Notes under the pieces: model-generated
Seen by the model: only the letters and a program-made list of their open reading frames with translations
What the model was told of the DNA's origin: nothing
Database searches by the model: none
Program-made: the position numbers and the translations under genes
Assembly: GCA_037178625.1 (NCBI GenBank)
Contig: CM074130.1
Span: 868,001 to 932,000, forward strand
Length of the DNA: 64,000 bases
Direction: 5' to 3'
Source: Skeletonema tropicum
Taxonomy: Eukaryota; Bacillariophyta; Thalassiosirophyceae; Thalassiosirales; Thalassiosiraceae
Shown here: positions 10,609 to 20,352 of the stretch, one piece after another
How the letters are laid out: the number at the start of each line of letters is the position of its first letter
Numbering within the stretch: position 1 is the stretch's first letter

Positions 10609-12327
10609 ATGGTTTCCATCAAGGCCAACGGTGCTTTAATGACCCAAAAGTACCATTATTTGAAGGATATAACCTTCCGGATGTCGGGCAAGTTGGCCCG
10701 TGATAATATAGTCGCCAACAGTGGCTTTCAACAACTCCTGTCATCGGTTGAACGTTTTCAGGACAAGGTAGTGGCAAGTGGAGTTAACCTTGACACTGAA
10801 TATGAATATTTGCATCACATTGAGCGCTGCATCCCTCAAAGAGCGTTGGATTGGTGGGACAAAGTCATCATCACTGTTGCTGCTGACTGTACATGCAAGT
10901 CCGTGTACGACTTTTTCCTATCACACTACGATATCGACACTTCATTCATAGGTTCTGTACATGGGGGGCAGTCTTCATTGGACCATGAAAATACACTGGC
11001 TTGGTTCAACAATGGCCACGGGAGAATGCGCTTGTTGGTAACCACGGACGAATTTGCCGATAGGGTTTTGAAGAACATGCACCCCGACTACCATGTTAAG
11101 GTGATCAATTATGATGCCAAAACACATGGCCCAGCGCAGATGCATCATGACACATCTACTTGTTTACAGAACTGTTCAGAGTGGCCAGAATGGCGGATGT
11201 TGAAGGAATTAAATGACGAATATGAGGTTCTTCACAGCCGCGTTAAAAAGATGCGGAAACAGCAGCAGAAAGTTGCGGCAAGTGCTTCCACCACTCTTGT
11301 GTGCTGGTGGCGCCGTTCACAGCTTGCACTGAAGCATCGAACACTCTCTTGCATACGCATGCAGAAGGAAAAGATAGCTGCTGAGAGAGATCATGCAGCC
11401 AGATCCATTCAGATTTGTCGTCGGTACATTGTGCTTCAGCGCAAGAAACGTAAACAGGAGGCGGCCGCTCGTTCGAATCCACTTCGTGATAGGGGATTAC
11501 CACTTAAACCACGGAGTAGGAGTACATTTCGTCGGCATAAACGAAATGAGATGGCGCGGAACAAGCAGTTGACGAAAAATGAGGAGGGGCTTTTGGCAAC
11601 TATTCGGGAACTTCAGCAGTCGGTGCAACTACTTCAGGAAGCCAACAAGTCTATGGAGAAGAATGTGGAGTATCTTCTTCAACAACTGAGAGATAAGGAT
11701 GATAAGCTGCCTTGCAGCAAAACATCTGCATCGAACAACCATGGAACCATTAAACAGTCAGTTCATCATCACCCAAGTGAATTGAGCTGCAGAGGAAATG
11801 TAATTGGGGCAACTCTCCACGAACCTAGTGTTAGTGGATCGAGTAGCAGAGAAAGCGTATTGGATAATTCTCATCGGCACGGTGGTGAAACTCTTCATCA
11901 TCATGATGCCACCATCACACAACAACAAGTGATAGGGGCCGTTCTTCCTAGTGAATCGAGTGGCAGAGAAAATGTGTTGGACGAATCTGTGCAACAAAGC
12001 AGTGGACTTGTCCGCAGCAAAGCAGCACCAATTTCCTCATCCAGGGGTAAATCCAGTCGTCGTCGTCGTCGAAGACGCCGCCGTCGCCATCGTTCCAAGC
12101 GATGGAAACGGATTGATCCTACTCTTCAAAAGGGCGCGGCTTTAGCAATCAGTCACATTCCTACTCCGAACCACCCAGTGAGTCAACCTGATTTGCTACC
12201 AATGTCTACCTTTTGTGACCCACCCGTCGTGGCATCTAGATGCACGACATCAGAACCGTCAATCTGCCAAGAGAAGCCGATGTCCTACCTTTCAGCTCTT
12301 CTTGGCAATGCGACAAATATTGGATAG
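10609..12327 (+). CDS. gag-like single ORF of the LTR-type element
   Basis: 572 residues from the ATG at 10609. The N-terminal third (about residues 1-150) has a helical look with a conserved-looking RALDWWDKV stretch near residue 80, reminiscent of retrotransposon Gag (acidic/aromatic motif, no enzyme). The middle (about 200-290) is strongly basic with an IQ-like stretch (SIQICRRYIVLQRKK). A coiled-coil segment rich in Gln/Glu follows near residues 320-370. The C-terminal third is Ser/His-rich and ends with an arginine run (RRRRRRRRRR) near residue 490. No CCHC zinc knuckle and no pol motifs are seen. It is uninterrupted and enclosed by nearly identical direct repeats, so it is probably still functional for the element. 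A domesticated host gene is the alternative. Confidence 0.6.
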   Translation: MVSIKANGALMTQKYHYLKDITFRMSGKLARDNIVANSGFQQLLSSVERFQDKVVASGVNLDTEYEYLHHIERCIPQRALDWWDKVIITVAADCTCKSVYDFFLSHYDIDTSFIGSVHGGQSSLDHENTLAWFNNGHGRMRLLVTTDEFADRVLKNMHPDYHVKVINYDAKTHGPAQMHHDTSTCLQNCSEWPEWRMLKELNDEYEVLHSRVKKMRKQQQKVAASASTTLVCWWRRSQLALKHRTLSCIRMQKEKIAAERDHAARSIQICRRYIVLQRKKRKQEAAARSNPLRDRGLPLKPRSRSTFRRHKRNEMARNKQLTKNEEGLLATIRELQQSVQLLQEANKSMEKNVEYLLQQLRDKDDKLPCSKTSASNNHGTIKQSVHHHPSELSCRGNVIGATLHEPSVSGSSSRESVLDNSHRHGGETLHHHDATITQQQVIGAVLPSESSGRENVLDESVQQSSGLVRSKAAPISSSRGKSSRRRRRRRRRRHRSKRWKRIDPTLQKGAALAISHIPTPNHPVSQPDLLPMSTFCDPPVVASRCTTSEPSICQEKPMSYLSALLGNATNIG

Positions 12328-12425
12328 TGGATTATTATTTATGGTAATCTACTTCGTTGGATGCTTAGGCATCCTATTGTGGGGGGGTATGCAACATTTC
12401 CCAGGGGACCAACCAGCTATACCTC

Positions 12426-12739
12426 TGAAATCATCTGAATTAGTTTCCTTCGGAGTATCTTAGACCCTTTTAGATTCAGTTGATCATATTTTTTTATCGG
12501 AGCAAACAACCTTGAACCTATATTTGGATTTTGCAATCTACGAAATGTATATCTTCAGTACAGCATTCTTCTGTTTCACTTTCACACTGACCTTCTCATT
12601 ATGAAAGCGTGGGGGGGGTGGTAGAATATCTGTACTGTTACGTAGATAGCCTCACCTAAATCATAGGCTCACTTCTCAACTTCTCTTTATCTTCTCTATC
12701 TCCATCACCTATACCATTGTGGAGACTGAGATTCTACCA
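12426..12739 (+). repeat. right LTR-type direct repeat
   Basis: Second copy of the 9550-9862 repeat, one base longer near 12678. It starts 98 bases after the stop codon of the enclosed ORF. Confidence 0.85.
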
Positions 12740-12768
12740 GAACGTTTTAGTAACGTTATCAACTTGAA

Positions 12769-12888
12769 GACGGACATTTATTAAAAGACGGACATTTATT
12801 AAACATTCAACAAGCTCCCGACAGGGACTACTTACTTATGCAGCTTTACTCATAATACAAACATGCAGCTTTACTCATAATACAAACA
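12769..12888. repeat. two short tandem duplications
   Basis: A unit containing AGACGGACATTTATTAAA occurs twice at about 12769-12803, and a 25-base unit containing GCAGCTTTACTCATAATACA occurs twice at about 12839-12888. They lie in the probable promoter or 5' UTR of the gene at 12938. Confidence 0.75.
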
Positions 12889-12937
12889 TCAAAGGCATAG
12901 AACAAAACAATAATATCACCATCTTCTACTAACAACA

Positions 12938-13375
12938 ATGATCGTAGACTTCCCTCTCAATCGCAACCGCAATCATGACGTTGTGCGATTTGCCGCAACA
13001 GAATTTGCACAACTTTACATAGTTGATCGGCACGAGGACAAAAACGAGCTGTGGTACAACAAGGCAGAATACAACTCAATGAAACGTAACTTGAAGCGAG
13101 ATGTCCTCCAAGCTCGTGCAAGCGATTCGACGTCCGAAGCCGAAGAAGAGAGCGGCATCTGGATTGGTATTTCTCATCTACTCACACCGGTCTGTATGCT
13201 CGAGGTGCAAGCTTGCAGACGTCGATGTGTACGTGCAGTCCTCGTAGAGCAGGCGAGACAACAAGCCTCTGGAAGTTTGATGTGTGAGGATATTGCTCTT
13301 GCTTCTTTGGCCACAACAACGAACGCTGTGTGGAGAGCGAGGAAAATCGGTAGGCTTCATGAGGATTGTATTTGA
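12938..13375 (+). CDS. small diatom-family hypothetical protein
   Basis: 145 residues from an ATG preceded by AACAACA. It has the layout I associate with a small lineage-specific family in diatoms: an N-terminal segment with ELWYNKAEYNSMKRN (residues about 37-51), an acidic Ser/Glu linker, then a helical C-terminal segment with RRRCVRAVLVEQARQQ followed by IALASLATTTNAVWRARKIG. In such proteins the RRRCxxAVLxEQ helix and a closing RAxxIG motif are typical; no biochemical role is known to me. It begins about 200 bases downstream of the right LTR-type repeat, so its promoter may include element sequence. Confidence 0.6.
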   Translation: MIVDFPLNRNRNHDVVRFAATEFAQLYIVDRHEDKNELWYNKAEYNSMKRNLKRDVLQARASDSTSEAEEESGIWIGISHLLTPVCMLEVQACRRRCVRAVLVEQARQQASGSLMCEDIALASLATTTNAVWRARKIGRLHEDCI

Positions 13376-14570
13376 GAATGTTGATCTTCTCTAGAGAGTT
13401 AGAGGGATGCGTTAGTTGTATTATAATCGATGCACAAGACAAAATAGCAATGATAACCCAGTAATTGTACAAGTTAGAATCATTACAATTTTTAACATGC
13501 CAGATTCAGGCCAGATTCAGCACGCAGTCTATATCAGGTCAAGCTCACGTACAACATCAACCACTTATCTTGCTTTGCCCAATACAGTGAAAGCTCATTT
13601 AGGAGTACAATATCAATCTCTTTCTTGCTCTGCCCAATTACAGTTTAGTGACTGAAAGATGTCTCTTCGACGTGGTGCTTGAATTCATGCATTCCCACAA
13701 AAACAAAAATTGACACCTTTTAGCCTTCTTCGCACAACGCAACTACTAACAGGCAGCAGCCGGCAAAGTCAACCAAGTTCCTCATGTTCTCATATTCATG
13801 TGCAATATCCATTTCAGAGGCATCTTGCATTCTTCCCTGCGCTTGGAGAACCGCAAGGATTGATCGATCGAGCTCTACCAGCCTTCGTCTCTCTTTTCAG
13901 TGCGAGCCTGCAAAAGTCTAAACTTTTTGTCAGACTGCGCGCAAAATCTTAGACTTCAGAGAGAGAAAAAGTCTGGCGTTGGTGTGTGAGGTGATCCTCG
14001 ATGCCAACGGGAATTGGATCAGCCGGACACAAAGCTCTCTCCATTCTCTATGGCAAACACAACGACCCACATCATAGTCCAAGTCATCGAAGCACTGGTC
14101 CAGATCGGAGCAGCCAACAACAAGTCCCACTCCCCACTCCCATCTCACGGCACTGGGTGTCAGAAAGAAAGAACAAACTCTGAAGCACATCTATGTAAGT
14201 ACTTACATAAACCAGATGGCTTGCTACTAAGTAACTGACCACAACATCAATACGATTGCCGCTGATGAAGTCAATCAATTCGAAAGGATTTGAAGTATCG
14301 TATTGTAAAATATATTGGGTTTTACATCTTGTAGCTTGCAGTTGAAGTATTGTAATTGAAGTGTCGCTCGCTCACCCACGTGCGTAGCAAATGAACCGAA
14401 ACCCCCCAATATCTAGAGAGAGTCGTTAGTTGGTTGTTGGTGTTATTATTATTATTACTACTCCTATTATTTAGTTTTGTTGTTGATAAGTACCTAGTTG
14501 GTTGTTGCGTTGGTTGTTAGAAGTACTGATACTTCCAAGCATATATTATTGAAGCGATTTTAGAGACAGG
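13376..14570. other. intergenic region with a weak coding remnant
   Basis: About 1.2 kb without a convincing gene. On the minus strand, about 13720-13903 reads ERRRLVELDRSILAVLQAQG and further coding-like residues up to a TAA, with no start and an upstream stop, so it may be a lone exon or a relic. A direct repeat of GCCAGATTCAG occurs at about 13499-13520. Confidence 0.4.
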
Positions 14571-16247
14571 ATGAATGAGCAGCAGCAATCTCAAGCTCCT
14601 ACTCCTTCTTCTTCTGCACGCCCAGCTCGTCGGCGTCAAGGAGGGAAGAAACCATCATCTGCGTTGTTTGCTGAACAAAGAAAGCACACAAAAATGTCTG
14701 CAGCAACGGAGGAAAGAGATCCCTACAAAAATGGTGATGAACATCATATCAGTAGTCGGGGTAACGATCACAGCACCAATGTCATCGATTCCGCTACAAA
14801 AATGGCTCATCAACAACTAAGACGTCAGCAACAAAACACTGAAAAATCATCGCATCAGTATCAGTCAAAGAAGCAAGAAGTAGCAACTGCCAACTACAAG
14901 CGACGGCATCATCACAAACGGCAAAGTCCACCACGGCGGCAACAGCAGCAGCAGAACAGGCACATAGTGGAAGAGGAAGCAAATAATTTTTTATTGCGTC
15001 GACGGCAACAACAATCCAAAATAGGAGGAGTGGTTGATAAACAAATGCGCAAACAGAAGAATGGGGGAGCAAGTGTTGCATGTCATCAGGACAATATATT
15101 GCAAGTGGATGAAGTAATTAGAGCTGCTCGTAGAAGATATGGGAGTGCCAATGATAGGAAGGGGAGTAGCATCAATTTAGCTGCTGGTGGTAGGATTGAT
15201 ATAGCTGTTGGTTCCAAAAAGGAGATCGGCAGTAAGAGGAAGAATGTGGGTCAACAAAAGAAGAAGTTTCAACCAAAGCAAGACAAGCAAAATAACAACA
15301 ATGGTCATTGGAGGAACGATCGTCAACAGTTTCGAAAGAGTAATGATAACAAGACCCCTGTCGCAACTCACAATGATGGTGACGACAGTTCTCTTCCTGA
15401 TGATTATGTTGACAAAGTCATAGACAACATCCAACTCGGGAATGAGAAAAACGCCGAGGGGAAGAATGTAGCATGTAATGCCAACCCTCATGAATTCGAC
15501 GGTGAAGAATCATTGGCAGGAAATTGTGACAAGAATGTCAGCCTGCCACTACCACAAACATCACAATCTACATCCTTAACACGCACCGAGCAAGAGTTGG
15601 AAACACAGTGTCACCATGCAATGAAGGTACAAATATCTTACAGTAATGAGAACGAAGAATGTGAGGATATCGAGTGTAATTTAGATTGTGTGGAGATGGT
15701 GCCAAGTAATTCACATCAGTATCACTTCTCAAATCGGTTGGCTAACGATGATGGCGAGAAAAGAAAGTCGGATGAGACTGAGAGTAATAACGGTGCTAGC
15801 GAAGATGAAGTGGAATCGAGAGGATCTGACGACTCCCATCAAGACATCATCAAAGTACAAGCTAGTACTTTGGGGAAGAATGGATGGCATCGATTTCTGG
15901 GATTGCTAAATTCACCTCCTGCTGACGACATCAATTTATCGTCGGCTGCACTAGATGATGAGCACATTCCGAACCAGCACACGTTGAAATCGATAGGAGA
16001 GTCTGACAACAAGCTATGCATAGGCGACGACAACAAAAATACAACATTAGATCAACAAACTGTCACAAACATGCTAGGGAATCCACAATATGCACCAATT
16101 TTATCCGAGAAGGAAGCTCTACGTGAAGAATATGAAATGTTACAAAGAGAAATTGAGTCATTGGAACAGGATCGCATGGCGTTGGAAAGTCTATTCTATA
16201 AAATTGAGGTGGAAAAGAGGAGTCCATCAAGGCGATTTTCAGATTGA
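14571..16247 (+). CDS. large disordered protein with C-terminal coiled coil
   Basis: 558 residues in one exon from the ATG at 14571, with stops in all frames upstream. The first 270 residues are dominated by Gln, Lys, Arg and Asn, including poly-Gln and basic runs (QQQQQNRH, RKQKNG), a composition common in nucleic-acid-associated disordered proteins. The middle is acidic and Ser-rich. The final 45 residues (LREEYEMLQREIESLEQDR) form a heptad-patterned coiled coil, suggesting dimerisation. No catalytic domain is recognised. The long uninterrupted frame through low-complexity sequence supports a real gene. Function unknown. Confidence 0.7.
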   Translation: MNEQQQSQAPTPSSSARPARRRQGGKKPSSALFAEQRKHTKMSAATEERDPYKNGDEHHISSRGNDHSTNVIDSATKMAHQQLRRQQQNTEKSSHQYQSKKQEVATANYKRRHHHKRQSPPRRQQQQQNRHIVEEEANNFLLRRRQQQSKIGGVVDKQMRKQKNGGASVACHQDNILQVDEVIRAARRRYGSANDRKGSSINLAAGGRIDIAVGSKKEIGSKRKNVGQQKKKFQPKQDKQNNNNGHWRNDRQQFRKSNDNKTPVATHNDGDDSSLPDDYVDKVIDNIQLGNEKNAEGKNVACNANPHEFDGEESLAGNCDKNVSLPLPQTSQSTSLTRTEQELETQCHHAMKVQISYSNENEECEDIECNLDCVEMVPSNSHQYHFSNRLANDDGEKRKSDETESNNGASEDEVESRGSDDSHQDIIKVQASTLGKNGWHRFLGLLNSPPADDINLSSAALDDEHIPNQHTLKSIGESDNKLCIGDDNKNTTLDQQTVTNMLGNPQYAPILSEKEALREEYEMLQREIESLEQDRMALESLFYKIEVEKRSPSRRFSD

Positions 16248-16464
16248 TGTGAGGAATCCTATCGAGCATTTTGACAAATTTAGAAGCCATGAGCAATTAA
16301 GGATCTATTGTCCATCTGCATCGAGAATGTACTACTCGAAGACGCGGCGATGATTCCAAATGTATCAGTGCATACAAAAATGGTAGCAATCACATTTAAT
16401 ACTTACATTATTTTCTTTACAATAAGTAATTACTACAAAAACAATTGTTCAATATAACCATATC

Positions 16465-17205
16465 CTAAGCAGCTCGCGAAACCTGCAAGAGATGCGATGT
16501 CTTACCGACGCTTGGCAGGTGGTGGCCCTTACAATTGCCTGATGCCTCAGCATCTTGAAGTATTTTCAAAATTTCTGCTCTGTTCTTTGTTGACACCTTC
16601 TCTGCCAAAGTCACAGTTGTGCTGCCTTTCATCGTTTTCGCCGACACAGAAGCCGGGCACGCTTGAATCAACTCTTCAATTACTTCGGTGGATGCCCCGA
16701 AATTGATGGCTACGTGGATTGGCAACCAACCATTGTAGTCCGCGTATAACGCTGAAGCAGGGTTCGCCTCCAGCATAGTCTTGATCACGGTTGGGTCTGA
16801 TCCATTAGAACAGGCATAATGTATTGGAAGACGACCTAAAATATCTGGTTCCAGCGCAGTAGCCCTATCTTCTTGGACTAGATACTTGATGACTTCAGGT
16901 CGCTCTGCAAACTGACAAGCAACATGAATCGGAAGACGCTTAAATGCACTCTCCTTCATACGCAAAGCCTCCGGATATGCTTCAACAATCGCTCGCACTA
17001 CAGGGAGTGGAGTATGTAATGAACAAGCGATGTGCAGTGGCAGTACCAATGCCTCATGTTCTCCGTCAAAAAAGCCCTGTCGATGCTCCCAATTTTTTGC
17101 TTCACGAGGATGGCATTCGATTTCGGCAAGGGACGCCGCCCAATCCTCTTCGAAGAGGAAAAGTGGAAGCTGGCTGCGTTTGATATGTGGGAATGTGAAG
17201 TGCAT
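16465..17205 (-). CDS. ankyrin-repeat protein
   Basis: 246 residues, single exon, ATG at 17205. At least four ankyrin units of the type frequent in diatoms follow one another from about residue 52 to 200: LPLHIACSLHTPLPVVRAIV, LPIHVACQFAERPEVIKYLV, LPIHYACSNGSDPTVIKTML and LPIHVAINFGASTEVIEELI. Each is followed by a helix and a loop with YPEAL or similar. Such repeats mediate protein-protein contact; no partner can be deduced. There is no signal peptide or membrane segment. It lies convergent with the disordered-protein gene at 14571-16247, about 220 bases apart. Confidence 0.85.
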   Translation of the reverse strand: MHFTFPHIKRSQLPLFLFEEDWAASLAEIECHPREAKNWEHRQGFFDGEHEALVLPLHIACSLHTPLPVVRAIVEAYPEALRMKESAFKRLPIHVACQFAERPEVIKYLVQEDRATALEPDILGRLPIHYACSNGSDPTVIKTMLEANPASALYADYNGWLPIHVAINFGASTEVIEELIQACPASVSAKTMKGSTTVTLAEKVSTKNRAEILKILQDAEASGNCKGHHLPSVGKTSHLLQVSRAA

Positions 17206-17301
17206 GATGAGATATTTGGATTATGAATAGATGCGTTTGCTTGGGGAGGCTGTACTTATGCATCTGCTTAGCAGCTTGAGCTGAGCTGAGCATGAGATCT
17301 C

Positions 17302-17484
17302 TCACTCAGACTTTAGAGTTCTCGTCAGAACACTGCATGCAGTTTTCTTTCTGGGCTTCTCGGGATTGGTGACATTTTCAACTAATTCCTCTACCGTAGC
17401 TTCTACGAACTCTTTTGACTTTTGAACACGCTTTCCCCTCAAGATTGCATGACCAGACGTCAGTATCTTTGCAGAGCGTTTCAA
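17302..17484 (-). pseudogene. lone coding exon remnant, Lys/Glu-rich
   Basis: The reading KRSAKILTSGHAIL... to LTRTLKSE and a TGA is open for 60 codons on the minus strand and looks coding, but there is no ATG and an in-frame stop lies just upstream. In the duplicate near 26.3-26.5 kb the same stretch is frameshifted. It may be the last exon of a lost gene. No function is suggested. Confidence 0.35.
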
Positions 17485-17729
17485 GTATGTAAGTTCAAGA
17501 CAAGATGCATTGAATCACGTGCTTTTAGTTGCAATGCAGGCAACACAAGTGAGGCAACATATCGACACATATGCATGCCGATAATGAGGCAAGAGAGCAT
17601 CTTGTTTGATGTGGTCGACTGCAAGATGGAGATGCAATTTCCTATTGTTCGCTCTCGTTCTCGTCTCATAAATTCAAATCAAAACAACAGAAAACATTCA
17701 TCACAACCAAACGAAATTCAAAGAACAGC

Positions 17730-18047
17730 ATGTTTGGCAAGAACCTTCTACCCCTAGCAGCTCTATGTGCAATCGCACACCTGGCTGCTCTATGCGCCGT
17801 TGTACCCCTGGCAACCTTATTTGTCATCATCGTCGATAAATCTGCCAAGTATCTACACCAATCAATAGCATACTCATCACAGCAAGCAAGACAAGAAAAA
17901 GAAGAAAAGAATGCAACCATGAGTTTAGATCCGCACAACTTTTTCACAACACAGATGGAGCATATTGTTGATGCGGCAAATGCACTTTATCTCAATGCTG
18001 TTGACAATGACGATCACACTTTTCCAATGATCGATATCTCGCCATGA
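17730..18047 (+). CDS. small membrane protein, intact copy
   Basis: 105 residues from ATG at 17730. Residues about 7-35 (LAALCAIAHLAALCAVVPLA and onward) are a long hydrophobic stretch that could be a signal anchor or one to two membrane spans. It is followed by a Lys/Glu/Gln-rich linker and a soluble tail ending DISP. The duplicate at 26772 has the same first 50 residues, then a short insertion and a stop. No known family is recognised. Confidence 0.5.
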   Translation: MFGKNLLPLAALCAIAHLAALCAVVPLATLFVIIVDKSAKYLHQSIAYSSQQARQEKEEKNATMSLDPHNFFTTQMEHIVDAANALYLNAVDNDDHTFPMIDISP

Positions 18048-18345
18048 ATGCACAAATAGGAGGAATGAGTGGGCTGTCTAGCAGCGTCATTGGCGCTATT
18101 GCTGCTTTACGCATTGTCGACGTTGCTGTTGTCGGCTTCTTGTAATGAGACGACGTCGTGTGTGTGTGGTTCCAATGAGGAAGAAACATCTGATCATCTG
18201 CTCTCTAGAGGCATACTGCTCGAACATAGCTTGAGTCAATTCGAAGGATTTATATTAGGAAGACATTATAATGACAAAGAAATTCTATTTAGATTAGACG
18301 TGAAAATTAATCTTTTCCCTCCATCTAGAGCTAATCACACAGTGC

Positions 18346-18998
18346 TCATAGCATTACCCTCTTCCCGCTGCTTGAACCCCTTGATGACCTCGGGCCCCTC
18401 ACATCCCTCTTCGATGGTGACAATTGCGCAATCACATCATCAATCTTTGGTGCTTTCTGAACGGCATTCTTTCTTTGGGTAACATATTTGGCACTGCGCG
18501 TGTCCTGTCTCGTGGGTTTGAATGTTCCACTCTGGGACGAACTAGTAGAGCTGAATTCGTATTGTGGCATTGACGGATTGCTGCTCTTTCTTGGTGACTT
18601 GTATTGTGGACCCCCGGTGAAGTCTTGTCCTGATCCCGATGAGAAGAATTCGTCTGTAGAGTTGAATTGATGCACCGGTGAATTTCCATTGGATCGTTGT
18701 GGAGAAGCATACTTAGCGCCAGACTGCCCCGAAAGTGACGAACTTTGGTCTTCGAAATTAACTTGATCCTCAAAGAATTGTGTCATGGAGGTGTTACCAA
18801 TTCGTCGTACCGATGAAGAATCTTTGCCACTCTGCGAATTATCCTGTCTAGGAAGGAGGAGGTGGTGGAGGAGGAGGCGGCGGTGACCTTGGTACCTTTT
18901 GTACATGCATTGAAGGATAGACCTGGGCATCGCGTTGGGGCGGAAATGAGGTATTGCCATTCCTCCTATCGAATGATGCGTCAAAGAGAGAGCGCACC
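18346..18998 (-). pseudogene. truncated copy of the LRR-protein gene (3' end only)
   Basis: The minus-strand reading matches the last 200 or so residues of the protein at 27383-30547, including the same C-terminus (SSRGSSSGKRVML). The N-terminal two thirds, including all leucine-rich repeats, are missing. In the proline tract the copy lost bases, which shifts the frame upstream of about 18855. No start codon in a sensible context remains. Confidence 0.8.
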
Positions 18999-19003
18999 TC
19001 ATC

Positions 19004-19161
19004 ATGCGGCAGATGCACTTTATCTCAATGCTATTGACAACGACGATCACACGTATCCAGTGATCGATATCTCGCCATGAATGCACAAATAGGAGGAATG
19101 AGTGGGCTGTCTAGAAGCGTCATTGGCGCTATTGCTGCTTTACGCATTGTCGACGTTGCTG
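19004..19161. repeat. third partial copy of the duplicated block
   Basis: About 158 bases beginning GCGGCAGATGCACTTTATCT repeat part of the small membrane-protein 3' end and downstream sequence (about 17974-18132 and 27018-27170). It is closer to the second copy (both read ACGTATCCAGTGATC), so it was joined to the broken LRR end secondarily. Confidence 0.8.
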
Positions 19162-19196
19162 AGTGGGGCGTTAGGTTATTTTTGTGCTACGGTAAA

Positions 19197-19502
19197 CTAC
19201 TTATCACTGGTATTGTTAACAAGAAAAGTATCTGTAGATGGCTGTGAAGACTCTTGAGTCGACTGAGAGCTACTTCTTTGTGAAATAGATCTGCCACCTG
19301 TACTGTGTAATAAATATGAAATTTGGTCATCATTAAGTGATGACGCTGTTATCGGGCCATTGTTGCTCTCATAGAGTGCTTGAATGGCAGCTAGTCCTGC
19401 CGAGCCGTTTGCCTTACAAACCGTTCTGTTGTCGGCTTCTTGTAATGAGATGACGTCGTGTGAGGAAGAAGCATCTGCTCTAGAGGCATAATGCTCGTAC
19501 AT
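19197..19502 (-). CDS. short Ser/Gln-rich hypothetical protein
   Basis: 101 residues from ATG at 19502 (MYEHYASRADASSSHDV). The central part, KANGSAGLAAIQALYESNNG, recurs on the plus strand at about 36768-36998, and the 5' part resembles the segment after the small membrane-protein gene in both duplicated blocks. It therefore seems to belong to a small local family assembled from shuffled pieces. An intron acceptor-like TTAG just upstream leaves open a further 5' exon. No domain is recognised. Confidence 0.4.
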   Translation of the reverse strand: MYEHYASRADASSSHDVISLQEADNRTVCKANGSAGLAAIQALYESNNGPITASSLNDDQISYLLHSTGGRSISQRSSSQSTQESSQPSTDTFLVNNTSDK

Positions 19503-19698
19503 AGCTTGAGTAAATCCCTAATGACAAAGAAATTCTTTCGAAATACACTTCAAAGAATACGTCAATGGGGAGCTTTGCTAGCAGGTGGCAACAACCGACA
19601 GATCACTAACTTGACATAAAGAATTGAATTTATTACGTTATCATACAATATGAGAATATGTCTAATATACTTTCACTTACACATGACTAATTGGTAGC

Positions 19699-19971
19699 TC
19701 AGAAAGTCAATTTAAATGATGATCGATTTGGATGATAACCCAGGGTGGAGGTCATTCCCTTAGCCTTAGCATTAGCATCATACAACAACAACAAGAAGAT
19801 GTCTTCTTTGTCTTCAAGCATGTGCTCTTTCAAGATTTTAGTGAATTTCATAACAGTTCTTCCATCTTGATCGATCCAATGTTGCAACGATACGCACAAC
19901 ATTCGTTTTGATATGTCATGAGCTTTCGTTGGATATGCGGTATGCTGCATGTAACAGGTTGCAAGCGACAT
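19699..19971 (-). CDS. hypothetical protein
   Basis: 90 residues from ATG at 19971. Composition is ordinary (HMLEDKEDIFLLLLYDANAK near the middle), without signal peptide or recognised domain. It lies about 380 bases downstream of the FG-GAP gene on the same strand and could be a small gene or the last exon of an unseen one. Confidence 0.3.
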   Translation of the reverse strand: MSLATCYMQHTAYPTKAHDISKRMLCVSLQHWIDQDGRTVMKFTKILKEHMLEDKEDIFLLLLYDANAKAKGMTSTLGYHPNRSSFKLTF

Positions 19972-20172
19972 AGTAACACCAGAACTGCCATGGTCGGTCG
20001 GCGGCGGGCGGCTATTTTTTTTGCATTGTAACCGCCGAAATAGTCGAGCTTCGATAGGTGAACGACACCGTTGGAAAGAGCTGCTTCTTGGCTTTTCGTA
20101 ACTGCACGAAAGTCTTCTGATTTGAGTTGTTGCTATTTTACTATCTAAAATCTACGAAGCTAAGGAAGGCAA

Positions 20173-20248
20173 ATGGTTCCACATCATGTGAAACCATACC
20201 TCGAAAGCTGGGTACCGAAAATTGAACTCAAAAATTTGAGTTCAATTT
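20173..20248. terminator. two stem-loops after the FG-GAP stop codon
   Basis: A near-perfect palindrome at 20173-20197 (ATGGTTCCACA / TGTGAAACCAT) is followed by a perfect 14-base-arm hairpin at 20219-20248 (AAATTGAACTCAAA with a two-base loop). They lie 105-180 bases beyond the stop of the gene at 20353-22961 and may mark or shape its 3' UTR. A transcription-end role is inference. Confidence 0.4.
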
Positions 20249-20352
20249 GTTCATCTGTAGCTTCAGACCGACTTGCTCTCTCATTCCCCTCGTTTGGAGC
20301 GGGAAACTGTGTTGGGAAGACCTCCTCGGCAAAAGCAAAAGCATTGGGCTCA

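Larger units (their letters stand above)
9550..12739 (+). mobile_element. non-autonomous LTR-type element with one gag-like ORF
   Basis: Two direct repeats of 313 and 314 bases (9550-9862 and 12426-12739) begin TG and end CA, as LTRs do. They differ by a single-base indel that I could see, so the insertion is young. They enclose a 746-base leader, one ORF (10609-12327) and a short 3' segment. No protease, integrase, reverse transcriptase or RNase H is present, so mobility would need help from elsewhere. Flanking bases do not give an obvious 5-base target duplication, and no clear primer-binding site or polypurine tract was found. The LTR call rests on the repeat pair, the TG...CA ends and the single ORF. 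Confidence 0.65.
17262..19002. repeat. segmental duplication, copy 1
   Basis: This block matches 26286-28042 almost throughout, with small indels. It contains a short minus-strand exon remnant, a small membrane-protein gene and the 3' quarter of the LRR gene that is complete in copy 2. It ends abruptly at about 19002 within the LRR coding region. Confidence 0.85.

Noticed and set aside
11461..11490. tRNA-like T-loop GTTCGAATCC
   Set aside because: Lies inside a long intact ORF and no cloverleaf can be drawn around it.
12056..12100. CGTCGTCGTC run as a CRISPR or structural repeat
   Set aside because: Simple codon repeat encoding arginines in the gag-like ORF.
15177..15491. Minus-strand ORF within the disordered-protein gene
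   Set aside because: Antisense shadow of the 558-residue gene, hydrophobic only because the sense strand is Asn/Lys/Asp-rich.
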